Of a stretch of DNA of 64,000 nt, positions 17,352 through 25,701 are shown piece after piece. Position numbers and translations under genes: made by a program. Source of the DNA: CAYYJR01 sp964472305 (GTDB lineage Bacteria; Armatimonadota; Hebobacteria; CAIYQO01); assembly GCA_964472305.1 (NCBI GenBank), contig CAYYJR010000002.1, positions 124,001 through 188,000 of the forward strand, given 5' to 3'. Numbering within the stretch: position 1 is the first letter of the stretch; each line of letters begins with the position of its first letter. The notes under the pieces are model-generated. The model saw nothing but the letters and a program-made list of their open reading frames with translations. It searched no databases and was not told the origin of the DNA.

Positions 17352-18539
17352 TCAGGACTGCGGAACGTGTCGTTCGAGAATCGGGTGCAAAATCGCGAGC
17401 ATGCGGTCGATCTCCTCGGTGGTGACGTTCAGCGCCGGCATGAAGCGCAGCGAGTCCGGCTGCGGCGCGTTAACCAGCAGTCCCGCTTCCATGGCGTCGG
17501 TCACCACCGGCTTCGAGATTTCGTGGCGCAGGTTGAGCGCCAGCAACAATCCGCGCCCGCGCACCTCGCCCAGTCCCAGTTCGGCGGAAATGCTTTGCAG
17601 CCGCGCGGTGAGGTAAGCGCCCATCTGATTGACGTGGTCGAGGAAGCCCGGCGCCAGCACGGCATCCAGCACCGCGCAGCCCACCGCGGTCATTAGCGGC
17701 GTGCCGCAAAACGTTCCACCCTGATCACCGGGAACGAAGCAACAGACCCGCTCTTTTGCCAGCAGCGCCGCCAGCGGCACTCCCGCGCCCAATCCCTTGG
17801 CCAGCGTCATGATGTCCGGCTCGACACCGGCTTGCTCATACGCGAACAGCGTGCCGGTGCGCCCGACGCCGGTCTGCACCTCGTCGAAAATCAGCAGCAA
17901 TCCGTGTTCGTCCGCGAGCCGGCGCAGCCCGTGCAGGAAGGCGTCATCGGCGGAATACACACCGGCCTCACCCTGGATCGGTTCCAGCATGATCCCCACC
18001 GTCTTATCGTCGATTGCCCGCGCCACTGCATCCAGGTCATTCATGTCCACCTTCGGGAAACCCGGCACCTTCGGCTCATACAGTTCACGCCACTGCGGTT
18101 TGCCGGAGGCCGACATGGTCGCCAGCGTGCGGCCGTGAAAGGCGTGCTCCATGGTGATGATTTTATACGCGCCGTTCTTGTGCAGTTGGCCCCACTTGCG
18201 CGCCAGCTTGATGGCGCCTTCGTTGGCCTCCGCGCCGCAGTTGGCGAAAAAGACACGGTCAAAAACACTATGCCGCGTTAGCTTCACCGCCAACTCGACC
18301 ATCGGTCCGTTGTAATACGCCGGACTCGGATTGATCAACTGCTCCGCCTGGCGTTGCAGCGCGTCGATGATCACACGAGGCGAATGCCCCAGTGAATTCA
18401 CCGCCCACCCCTGTACGAAGTCGAGATAGGCCTTGCCGGTATGATCCCACAACCACGACCCCTCGCCGCGCGTCATGATCAGCGGCGGCCGGTCTACAAT
18501 ATACATCAGTGCCCCGGTGTCCTGCATGGTGTTCTCCAT
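17352..18539 (-). CDS. argD: Class III aminotransferase, acetylornithine aminotransferase-like
   Basis: This PLP enzyme of 395 residues (400 if the first ATG at 18554 is used) carries FANCGAEANEGAIKLAR, EHAFHGRTLATMSAS, the IFDEVQTGVGRTG block and the PLP-binding Lys in TLAKGLGAGVPLAA. These are typical of ArgD/succinylornithine aminotransferases. Three in-frame ATGs lie close together; I prefer the second because GGAG precedes it at good spacing, but 18527 is also plausible. No other arginine genes lie nearby; it is next to the URO-D gene with 25 bases between. A TACAAT box lies about 40 bases upstream. Confidence 0.85.
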   Translation of the reverse strand: MENTMQDTGALMYIVDRPPLIMTRGEGSWLWDHTGKAYLDFVQGWAVNSLGHSPRVIIDALQRQAEQLINPSPAYYNGPMVELAVKLTRHSVFDRVFFANCGAEANEGAIKLARKWGQLHKNGAYKIITMEHAFHGRTLATMSASGKPQWRELYEPKVPGFPKVDMNDLDAVARAIDDKTVGIMLEPIQGEAGVYSADDAFLHGLRRLADEHGLLLIFDEVQTGVGRTGTLFAYEQAGVEPDIMTLAKGLGAGVPLAALLAKERVCCFVPGDQGGTFCGTPLMTAVGCAVLDAVLAPGFLDHVNQMGAYLTARLQSISAELGLGEVRGRGLLLALNLRHEISKPVVTDAMEAGLLVNAPQPDSLRFMPALNVTTEEIDRMLAILHPILERHVPQS

Positions 18540-18578
18540 CGGTGTTTTCTCCATGAGCGTTCAAATCGTTGCCGGAGT

Positions 18579-18587
18579 ATTGTACCA
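18579..18587 (-). promoter_or_regulatory. Extended -10 box for the aminotransferase gene
   Basis: Read on the minus strand the bases give TGGTACAAT, an extended -10 element (TGn + TACAAT), about 40 bases before the preferred start. No good -35 hexamer is visible, as expected for an extended -10 promoter. Confidence 0.45.
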
Positions 18588-18847
18588 AAATGTGCGCATT
18601 GCGTGCATGGGGAAACCGTGGAATGTGGTGCAAGGAATGGCATGTTCCCGCTCGCTGCCCCTACCAGCGCTTGTCATTGCGTACGTGTGTTCATTATCGC
18701 GGAGACCATTCGCTCTACCGATAGCTTCCAACGCCGTCCCGGTGGGTGAGCGGGCAATGGCTTCAGCCACCACGGCGTGATTCAAGCGCGAACCGCACCC
18801 TTGCGGATGCGGTTGATGTTGCACAGCGCCAGGGGTGGGTGAAAACG

Positions 18848-19525
18848 TTACGTGCTTTTGTTGGTGTCTTTCAGCCGGTCATCCACCTTGGGACTGATCT
18901 CGCCTTTTTGGCGCTCGAATTCTTTGGCGATGGCGTCGAGCAGGGTGATTTCCAGCACCTGCACGCTTTTCATCACATCGTCATTGAAGAACTGGATGTA
19001 GCCCACCGCGCCGACAGCCAGCTCGCGCGGCATGGCGACGGTATATAGCGTTTTTGTATCGGCGAGTTCCAGCTTCGTTGTGCCGATGGTGATGCTCTGC
19101 ACCCGGCCTTTCGGCGGGTTGGCGGCATTGAAGGTCACCGTCATGCCCGAGTATTGCAGGAAGGCCAGATTGCCGTTCGGATATTTACTCAGCGCGTGCT
19201 CGATCACGTTGCGGAGCAGCGCGGGACTCATCTTCAGCGTGTAGATCTTGCTGCTGGGCATGGCGATGCTGCTGCGGATCACCTGCTCGTCGACAGCGGC
19301 GCCGGCCGGGATCATCGCGTTGGAGCGAAATGCCATGGCGTGTAGAATAGCCACGTCAGCCCCACCTGTGATGCGCACCGCGTCGGCGACGAAGATACCG
19401 AGGGCAGTCTCTTCCGTTGAGATTTTACTGCCATCCAACAGTACCGTCGTTTTTCCAAACTCGCCGGCATGCGCCACAAATGAGACGCATAACACGCCCA
19501 TCAATATGAGCAGCCATTGTTTCAT
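18848..19525 (-). CDS. Secreted stand-alone 5'-nucleotidase C-terminal domain protein
   Basis: The 225-residue protein has a signal peptide (residues 1-20, ending AHA) and then only the C-terminal substrate-binding domain of UshA-type 5'-nucleotidases. Matching pieces are LGIFVADAVR, GADVAILHAMAFRSN, the PSSKIYTLKMS strand, LLRNVIEHALS and YSGMTVTFNAA. The N-terminal metallophosphatase domain is absent, so it cannot hydrolyse nucleotides by the known mechanism. RBS GGAGGTGAACC precedes the ATG. It could bind nucleosides or sugars in the periplasm or partner a separate phosphatase; neither is shown. Confidence 0.8.
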   Translation of the reverse strand: MKQWLLILMGVLCVSFVAHAGEFGKTTVLLDGSKISTEETALGIFVADAVRITGGADVAILHAMAFRSNAMIPAGAAVDEQVIRSSIAMPSSKIYTLKMSPALLRNVIEHALSKYPNGNLAFLQYSGMTVTFNAANPPKGRVQSITIGTTKLELADTKTLYTVAMPRELAVGAVGYIQFFNDDVMKSVQVLEITLLDAIAKEFERQKGEISPKVDDRLKDTNKST

Positions 19526-19710
19526 GGTTCACCTCCGCTTCCCCGTGGGGAATGGAGATCCTCTATCTCCACTGTACCCTGATTGTCGGGGAATGCAACC
19601 TGCATTGCCCATCTCCAACCGTCAGTTATTTACTTTGACACCGGTTCGCAGAAAAGGTGGTGACGGCGAACAATCTTCCGCTTCAGGGTGAATAGACGAA
19701 TTGTCGCGGT

Positions 19711-19742
19711 ATGCCGACAAACCGTAACAGGTTGGTCGGCAT
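19711..19742. terminator. Imperfect hairpin downstream of the HAD gene
   Basis: ATGCCGACAAACC and GGTTGGTCGGCAT pair with one mismatch around a six-base loop. It lies about 75 bases beyond the HAD gene stop on the minus strand; no strong T-run follows, so terminator function is tentative. Confidence 0.4.
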
Positions 19743-19817
19743 GCCGGGTGAACGACCGGATGCGTTGATGCACGAACACTACTCAGTATTCTGCCGGGGA
19801 AGGCAATATCCTCTTTA

Positions 19818-20513
19818 TCACGCTTGTTCCGCCGACCGCGCGCGCTGTTGCCACTCGCCGAGGAGCAACTGTGCCAACGCCATCACCGACGACAGCAGCA
19901 GGTCCGGTTCGGCGGCGCGCAACTCCGTTTCGCCGGTTTGCCCGGTCAACACCGCCACGGTGGCCATGCCGGCAGCCTTGCCCATCTGGATGTCCGTAGG
20001 GTGATCGCCCACCATCAACGCGTGCAGCGGCATTGCGTCCAACAGGCGCAGCACCTGGCGCACATGATCGATGTGCGGTTTGGGATGGGTCACGTCTTCG
20101 CGACAGAGCAGCGCATCGAACGGCAGCGAGGTTTGTCCGATGATGCGACGCACCGCGGCGGTGGAGTTGCGGGTGACAATGCCCAAACGAAATCCCAGCG
20201 TGCGCAGACCATCCAGCGCATCCACGATGCCGGGCAGCAGGCGCGTCTGCGCCGCCGCCTCGTATTCGATGGCGCACAACCGTTGGAGCGCCTCCGCGTG
20301 GAATGCCTCCGCTTGCCGTAGATCAGCCGCCAACAGCTCGGTGCCCACTTCGATCATTTCCAGCAGCCCGTGTCCCAACAGCGACTGCGGGTCGAGCCCG
20401 TGCTCCTCCGCCGTGAGCAGAATGACACGCCGCATATGCGCGAAATCATACGGACACGTAGCCAGCGTGCCGTCAAAGTCGAAAACCAGGCTCGTTATGT
20501 GCGTAAATTGCAT
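19818..20513 (-). CDS. HAD superfamily phosphatase (phosphoglycolate phosphatase-like)
   Basis: This 231-residue HAD hydrolase has all four motifs: VFDFDGTLA (nucleophile Asp12, Asp14), IVTRNS for the Ser/Thr motif, the Lys in THPKPH, and MVGDHPTDIQMGKAAG for the acidic loop. A helical cap lies between motif I and II, as in Gph/PgmB-type enzymes. It may dephosphorylate phosphoglycolate or a sugar phosphate; the substrate is not readable. The ATG has only a weak RBS. It is a single gene flanked by non-coding stretches on both sides. Confidence 0.85.
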   Translation of the reverse strand: MQFTHITSLVFDFDGTLATCPYDFAHMRRVILLTAEEHGLDPQSLLGHGLLEMIEVGTELLAADLRQAEAFHAEALQRLCAIEYEAAAQTRLLPGIVDALDGLRTLGFRLGIVTRNSTAAVRRIIGQTSLPFDALLCREDVTHPKPHIDHVRQVLRLLDAMPLHALMVGDHPTDIQMGKAAGMATVAVLTGQTGETELRAAEPDLLLSSVMALAQLLLGEWQQRARSAEQA

Positions 20514-21049
20514 GCAATAATCTCAAGTGCGCCAGGTGGAAATGAACTTCCACGTGTTGCGCTCCACGTCCCGCCAATGATGGGGCTATCAGGAACCCGG
20601 AACAAACGGAATCGCATGGTGTAGACTTACCCTGGACAATACCGGTTGCCGGGGCAGATACCCAGTCGGGGGAACGATTCCCGACGACACGCCGGTGACA
20701 GAAATCGCGGAGACAGCCGGCATGCGGTGATCCAGTCATGCCTCCGGGAGTGAAGATGAACGCCATTGCCCCCAGACCGGCGGGATCGCCTCTCCCTCGC
20801 TGCCGTGGCCGTATCGAAACCAGGCGACTCGCATCGGGTGGTTTCGAGTATGGCCATCCCGATCGACTCAACCATCAAGCCCGTGCATTTGCGACCGCGC
20901 GACAACCAGTGCCGAAACGGACCATACCCGGGATGCGAATCAATTGTAGCATGTTCTCCGGTGGCGGGCAAAAATGGCAATGGTTTTTCACTTATCGCCA
21001 TTAGGTGCAAGAGGAGATTTCGCCGGGATTCGGGAAGAAATACGATATT
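20514..21049. other. Non-coding gap between divergent HAD and ABC exporter genes
   Basis: This 536-base gap has no reading frame with an RBS or family resemblance. A small stem (GTCGGG at 20665-20670 with CCCGAC at 20680-20685) is present but matches no riboswitch I know. A TACGAT box at 21041-21046 sits almost on top of the exporter start. Otherwise I see nothing specific. Confidence 0.5.
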
Positions 21050-22921
21050 ATGATGATGCGAGGTGGGGGACAATTTCGTCGCGTAGGCGGCGATGAGTCG
21101 GCGCAATCGCCCAAACCGTTGGCGTCGCTGCGCCGGGTATGGCCGTGGATCAGGCCATATTGGCCGGTGGTGTTATTGGGCATCGCGTTCATGTTCATCA
21201 CCACCTACCTGAGCCAGCAGCCACCGCGGGTGATGGCCTACCTGGTGGACGTGGTGTTTATGCAGCGGCATTACGAACTGCTTCGGTTCGTTGTCCTGCT
21301 GTTCCTGGGCATCTTCGCTGGCACCGCGGTCTTCAACTTCCTGCGCACCTACCTGCTGCACGTCGCGGGGCAGCGTATGCTGCACACCTTGCGCACCACG
21401 CTCTACGCGCATTTTCAACGGCTGTCGCTGACCTATTACGACAACCGCCAGACGGGCGACCTGATGTCGCGCATGACGGGCGACGTTGAACAGATCGAGA
21501 ATCTGATGGTGCACGGACTGGATGTGCTGGTGCAGGGACTGTTCGGCATGGTGCTGGCGTTCTGGTATATGTATCATGCCAACTCGCACCTCGCGCTGCT
21601 CATCCTCATTCCCGTGCCCGTCCTCGCCGTCAGCATCTACCTGTTCGGACGCGTGATGCGCCGCACGTATCGGGGAGTGCGCGATCGGGTGGGTGCGCTG
21701 AATGCCAAACTGCAGGAAAACATCTCCGGTATCCGTGTGATTAAGGCATTCAGTCGCGAGGAGACCGAGCTGGCGCATGTATCCGGGGAGAGCGTCCGAG
21801 TGCGCGACATGAACGTGCGCGCTATCCGCATGTGGTCGAGCTTCGGACCGGCGATGGGCTTTATCAGCAGCCTTGGGACACTCACTGTGCTCTGGGTAGG
21901 CGGCAGCCAGGTGATGCAGGGCCGGATGTTGCCGGGAGCACTGGTCGCGTACTTCATGTACGTGGGCAATTTCTACCAGCCCATCTTCGCGCTGTTCCAG
22001 TTCTACGACAGCATTCAACGTTCGTTCGCCGCGGCAGACCGGATTCTCGAGGTGCTGGACACCGCGCCGGACGTGTGCGACCCGGCGACGCCGCGGGCGC
22101 TGGATGCGGTGGTGGGTGAGGTGGAGTTCCGCAACGTATCGTTTCGCTACGCCACCGGCGAGGTGGTGCTGCACGACGTAAACGTGCGGGCGCGGCCGGG
22201 CGAGCGTATCGCGCTGGTGGGACGCAGCGGGGCGGGCAAGACCAGTTTCATCAACCTCATCCCGCGCTTTTACGACGCGGTGGAGGGGGCGGTGCTCATC
22301 GACGGGCATGACGTGCGCGAACTGCGCCAAGCCGAGTTGCGGCGCTTTATCGCGCTGGTGCTGCAGGACACCTTTCTTTTCAACGGCACGGTGCGCGAGA
22401 ACCTGCGCTTCGGACGGCTGGAGGCGACCGATGACGAGTTGATAGATGCGGCGTCGGCGGCCAACGCACACGAATTCATCGTGAATCTGCCCTGCGGCTA
22501 TGCGACCGAGATTGGCGAGCGCGGGGTCAAGCTCTCCGGCGGTCAGAAGCAGCGGCTGGCCATCGCCCGCGCCGTGCTCGCCAATCCGCGAATCCTCATC
22601 CTCGACGAGGCGACCTCCTCGGTCGATTCCGAATCGGAATTCCTCATCCACCAGGCGCTGGAGCGGTTAATGCAGGGGCGGACGACGTTCATCATTGCCC
22701 ATCGGCTGAGCACCATCCGCACCGCCGATACCATCCTGGTGCTGGAAGACGGCGCCGTGGTCGAAAGCGGCACACACGCCGAACTCGTGCATACCGACGG
22801 TCTGTACGCCCGTATGTATCGCCAGCAGTTCTGGCTCGACGAACTGTTCACGGAAGAAGAGGAGGACGCGCCGGCAGCGCCGGCGGAGACGATCCAGGAT
22901 TCCTTGCCGTCGTTGGAGTGA
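21050..22921 (+). CDS. ABCB/MsbA-type half-transporter (ABC exporter), second copy
   Basis: The 623-residue exporter has a membrane domain with about six TM helices (residues 30-310; YYDNRQTGDLMSRMTGD coupling region) and an ATPase with Walker A GRSGAGKTS, LSGGQKQR signature, ILILDEATS and the H-loop IIAHRLS. It is a paralogue of the gene at 12205-14064 and matches it almost base for base over the core of the ATPase while the membrane halves differ more. Three consecutive ATGs are possible starts; a GTG 45 bases upstream lacks an RBS. An acidic tail (EEEEDAPAAPAE) ends the protein. Confidence 0.9.
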   Translation: MMMRGGGQFRRVGGDESAQSPKPLASLRRVWPWIRPYWPVVLLGIAFMFITTYLSQQPPRVMAYLVDVVFMQRHYELLRFVVLLFLGIFAGTAVFNFLRTYLLHVAGQRMLHTLRTTLYAHFQRLSLTYYDNRQTGDLMSRMTGDVEQIENLMVHGLDVLVQGLFGMVLAFWYMYHANSHLALLILIPVPVLAVSIYLFGRVMRRTYRGVRDRVGALNAKLQENISGIRVIKAFSREETELAHVSGESVRVRDMNVRAIRMWSSFGPAMGFISSLGTLTVLWVGGSQVMQGRMLPGALVAYFMYVGNFYQPIFALFQFYDSIQRSFAAADRILEVLDTAPDVCDPATPRALDAVVGEVEFRNVSFRYATGEVVLHDVNVRARPGERIALVGRSGAGKTSFINLIPRFYDAVEGAVLIDGHDVRELRQAELRRFIALVLQDTFLFNGTVRENLRFGRLEATDDELIDAASAANAHEFIVNLPCGYATEIGERGVKLSGGQKQRLAIARAVLANPRILILDEATSSVDSESEFLIHQALERLMQGRTTFIIAHRLSTIRTADTILVLEDGAVVESGTHAELVHTDGLYARMYRQQFWLDELFTEEEEDAPAAPAETIQDSLPSLE

Positions 22922-22924
22922 TAT

Positions 22925-22945
22925 CCCGCCGGCATTGCCGGCGGG
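22925..22945. terminator. Bidirectional hairpin between exporter and methyltransferase genes
   Basis: CCCGCCGGC and GCCGGCGGG form a perfect 9-bp stem with a three-base loop, four bases after the exporter stop and 17 bases from the end of the convergent gene. A TTTT follows ten bases later on the plus strand. Confidence 0.7.
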
Positions 22946-22961
22946 CGGAATGGCGTTTTCG

Positions 22962-23846
22962 CTACTTCCCCGCGGTTCGCGCCAGTGCGGCGATGTGGGA
23001 CGGGGTGGTGCCGCAGCAACCGCCGATGATGTTGGCGCCGGCCTGCAGCAGTTCCGGCACGCGGGCAGCCATCTGCTCCGGCGTTTCCTTAAAGACCGTC
23101 ACGCCGTGTTCCCGCTCGGGCACGCCGGCGTTCGGCTGGATAATGAGGGGAGTGTCCGGCACCGCGGCGCGGAGTTGGCGGGTCACCTCGATCAATCCGG
23201 CAATGCCGTTGCCGCAATTGGCGCCGATAATGTCCGCGCCCGCGGCCAGCGCTTCTTTCGCCGCACGGGCGGGATCGACGCCCATCATGGTGCGAAAACC
23301 GCGCGCGCCTGCCTCGAAGGTGAAGCTGCAGATGACCACCAGGCGCGTATGCTCCTTTGCGGCGCGGATGCCCAGCGTGGCTTCAATGAGCGAGGACATC
23401 GTCTCGATGTTCACCGCATCGGCGCCGCCGGCTTCCAGCGCGCGCACCTGTGCGGCGAACGCTGCATACAGGTCGGCCTCGCTGGCGTCGCCGCCTTCGT
23501 CTTCGGCTATTTCACCCGTCGGCCCCACCGACGCCACCACGTAGCCGAGATCGCCCATGGCGTCCTTTGCCAATCGTGCCGCCGCGCGGTTGAAGGCGTC
23601 CACCTGATCCGCCAGTCCGAATTTCGCCAGCTTATAATGCGTGCCGCCGAATGAATTGGTCTGAATGAGATCGCTGCCCACGGCGACATATGCCGCCGCG
23701 ATCTCCCGCACTACCGTCGGGTGGGAGATGCACCATGCTTCCGGGCACTCGCCCAATTGCAAACCCGCGGCCTGCAGCATGGTGCCCATGGCGCCGTCGG
23801 AAATCAGCACTTCCCCACGTCGCAGGCGTTCCAATATGGTTGCCAT
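22962..23846 (-). CDS. Homocysteine S-methyltransferase family protein (MetH N-terminal-domain type)
   Basis: The 294-residue barrel is equivalent to the homocysteine-binding domain of MetH or BHMT. The DGAMGTML opening, TNSFGG, and the three zinc Cys (GANCGNG near residue 208; GGCCGTTP near 275) are intact, so thiol methyl transfer to homocysteine is expected. The cobalamin, folate and reactivation domains of MetH are absent; the methyl donor (SMM, betaine or a separate corrinoid protein) is unknown. RBS AGGAGAAACG. It converges with the exporter gene. Confidence 0.88.
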   Translation of the reverse strand: MATILERLRRGEVLISDGAMGTMLQAAGLQLGECPEAWCISHPTVVREIAAAYVAVGSDLIQTNSFGGTHYKLAKFGLADQVDAFNRAAARLAKDAMGDLGYVVASVGPTGEIAEDEGGDASEADLYAAFAAQVRALEAGGADAVNIETMSSLIEATLGIRAAKEHTRLVVICSFTFEAGARGFRTMMGVDPARAAKEALAAGADIIGANCGNGIAGLIEVTRQLRAAVPDTPLIIQPNAGVPEREHGVTVFKETPEQMAARVPELLQAGANIIGGCCGTTPSHIAALARTAGK

Positions 23847-24023
23847 CGTTTCTCCTATCTGTCATCACTCCAGTGCCTCTCCGGCATGTGCGGAACAAGA
23901 GCGGGGAGTGTGATCGTTCAGGGATGGTTCGCTGCCGGTGCTTCGGCGCCACCGACGCCCGGAATCACCAAACGTCATCCGTGTCTAACCATCACTTTCG
24001 TCGTGACTGCGCTGGGGGTTTAT

Positions 24024-25016
24024 TCAGGGCTCGTGGAGATATTGGTAATTCGTCACTCGCAGCACCCCTTTGGCGAAGGCAGGGAGGTCGGCAGGCTTGA
24101 GCAACTCGCCGGTGATGCGCACGCGCCGGCCATTGGCATCCGCCAGTTGGGCCAGCTTGTCGACGATTCCCCCTTGCAACACATATTCGGCGTTCTGCTC
24201 GTCTTTCACCGTCCATACGATACGATTCTGTTCGGCACGCCGCACGAGCTCCCCCACCAGCGTCAAGGGTTTTGCCGCCACGGCGCCTGCCTGGTCTCTT
24301 CGCTGCGCCTCGCCATACAGCAGCATGGGTTGCACCTGCGGCAGCAGTTCTTTGGGCACCGCATGACGTCCCAGCAACTCGCCGGTCGTGCTGTTCACGG
24401 CAAGCAATTCGGCGCTGCGAATAATGTAGAGCAACTCGCCGTGCTGCGTCAGTACGGGCGGCATGCGCCCTATGAAGCGGTTCGCGTCAGCTCCCTCCGG
24501 CTTCACGCGTAGGTCCGTCTTCGCCTCGATGACCAGCGTGCGCTGATTGATACGATAGAAGGTGTCGCCGAATACCAGCAACAGCGCATCTCCGCTGGTG
24601 GTCATCGCGCCCGGCATGCTCCGGCTCGCAATTTCCAGATTATACTTTTGCAGCGCCTGGCGCTGTTGCTGCTCGTTGGCGTTCGCGTCCGGCCGCGGTG
24701 GCTCCGGCATCGGGCCCAGCAACGGCAGCGTGACATAGGGATCCTGCAGTTTGGCCTCGAAGCGTGTCAGTGTGCCCGCAGAAAACAGGAACAGCCCGCT
24801 GGGCGTCGCGACGGTCATCATCGCACGCGGATCGAGTTGTGCCGGTATATCGAGCTTCATGCCGCCTACGGGCTGTAGCATGCCGGGTGGCGGGGGCGGC
24901 GGCCCACCTATGGCGGCACCGCCGGCTGGTTGTTGTTGCGTGAGATCGGGTTGGGCATATGCCAGCAGGGTTAGTGCGCTCGCGCTGAGAAGCAGTATCG
25001 CAAAACGGTGTAACAT
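24024..25016 (-). CDS. Exported protein of unknown function with Pro-rich linker
   Basis: This 330-residue protein has a signal peptide (residues 1-21, ending AYA), then a Gln/Gly/Pro-rich stretch containing a run of six prolines, then a domain from about residue 60 with repeated strand-turn pieces such as ALLLVFGDTFYRIN and LLYIIRSAELLAVNSTTG. The latter resemble blades of a small beta-propeller (PQQ-like), but only two or three are visible. GGAGG lies nine bases before the ATG; a much longer upstream frame overlaps the next gene and was rejected. I do not recognise a named family. Confidence 0.65.
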   Translation of the reverse strand: MLHRFAILLLSASALTLLAYAQPDLTQQQPAGGAAIGGPPPPPPGMLQPVGGMKLDIPAQLDPRAMMTVATPSGLFLFSAGTLTRFEAKLQDPYVTLPLLGPMPEPPRPDANANEQQQRQALQKYNLEIASRSMPGAMTTSGDALLLVFGDTFYRINQRTLVIEAKTDLRVKPEGADANRFIGRMPPVLTQHGELLYIIRSAELLAVNSTTGELLGRHAVPKELLPQVQPMLLYGEAQRRDQAGAVAAKPLTLVGELVRRAEQNRIVWTVKDEQNAEYVLQGGIVDKLAQLADANGRRVRITGELLKPADLPAFAKGVLRVTNYQYLHEP

Positions 25017-25050
25017 GTGGTGCGTTCCTCCTTTACAGACGTAACCGCAG

Positions 25051-25452
25051 TCATGATTGACCGGTGTTCTGACGCTTTTCCCGCTGCCGGTGCCAACTCG
25101 CCAGGCCGGCGCGCAACCCCGCCAGCAGCGAGACGCCGCGAATAAGCGGGCCGGCCACCGTCCGCTGCACCAGACGGCTGGCATGTTCCATGCCGAATCC
25201 GAGGAGATCGGTCGTCTGCGCCGCGCGGTCCGCGATTTGTTCGGTCTTTCCCTGCACCTTTTCCGCCATGGCATTGGCAGTAGCGAGCAGGCTCTCGGCT
25301 TTGGCGATGAGCGGATCAACCTGTTCGTGCAATTGCTGCACCAATTTCAACAGCGACAATAGTAGTGCGGTGACGACGAACAACTCCACCACCAGCAGCA
25401 CGCCGATGATAATGATGCCGACGACGGCAACCACAACGATCCCGGTGGGCAT
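25051..25452 (-). CDS. Small membrane-anchored coiled-coil protein (DUF948-like)
   Basis: The 133-residue protein has one N-terminal TM segment (residues 3-35, rich in V, I and L) followed by a helical region QLHEQVDPLIAKAESLL..ANAMAEKVQGKTEQIADRAAQTTDLL, the layout of DUF948/YtxG-type proteins, and a basic tail. The ATG follows AAGGAGTCTATC. It lies 34 bases upstream of the exported Pro-rich protein gene and could share its transcript. Confidence 0.65.
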   Translation of the reverse strand: MPTGIVVVAVVGIIIIGVLLVVELFVVTALLLSLLKLVQQLHEQVDPLIAKAESLLATANAMAEKVQGKTEQIADRAAQTTDLLGFGMEHASRLVQRTVAGPLIRGVSLLAGLRAGLASWHRQREKRQNTGQS

Positions 25453-25579
25453 GATAGACTCCTTCTGCACCGCGCGGACGCCGGCACACGGTCCATAGTA
25501 GACTTCGCCTCGCGCGATGATTTCCCTTGCGTACCTGCACTGCTTCCCGCCTGGACCGCAGCGCCAGCTTTTGTCCTTT

Positions 25580-25585
25580 ATTATA
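25580..25585 (-). promoter_or_regulatory. -10 box (TATAAT) for the DUF948-like gene
   Basis: Minus-strand reading gives a perfect TATAAT about 130 bases before the small membrane protein start. No convincing -35 at 17 bases. Tentative. Confidence 0.35.
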
Positions 25586-25689
25586 CACGGGTTCGCCGGA
25601 TTGCAGCATGCTGCCGTCGCGATTCGCTACTTTTGTGTGGTATAGGCGCTGTGACTGTTGTCGGTACGCTCAACCCGTGGAATATGGGG

Positions 25690-25695
25690 TATAAT
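25690..25695 (+). promoter_or_regulatory. -10 box (TATAAT) only six bases before the transglutaminase ATG
   Basis: A perfect TATAAT ends at 25695 and the ATG begins at 25702, exactly where transcription should start, so the mRNA would be leaderless. No Shine-Dalgarno sequence is visible between them, which supports this reading. Confidence 0.5.
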
Positions 25696-25701
25696 GCAGG
25701 T

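Noticed and set aside
20580..20760. Possible structured RNA (small GC stems) between HAD and ABC genes
   Set aside because: One six-base stem only; no match to known riboswitch or ncRNA layouts that I can verify by eye.
21173..22651. Long minus-strand frame opposite the second ABC exporter
   Set aside because: Composition is His/Gln/Val/Arg-rich as expected for an antisense shadow; the exporter strand has all ABC motifs.
23847..24023. Cobalamin or SAM riboswitch before the homocysteine methyltransferase
   Set aside because: A GGCACTGG stretch resembles a B12-box only superficially; other conserved parts are absent.
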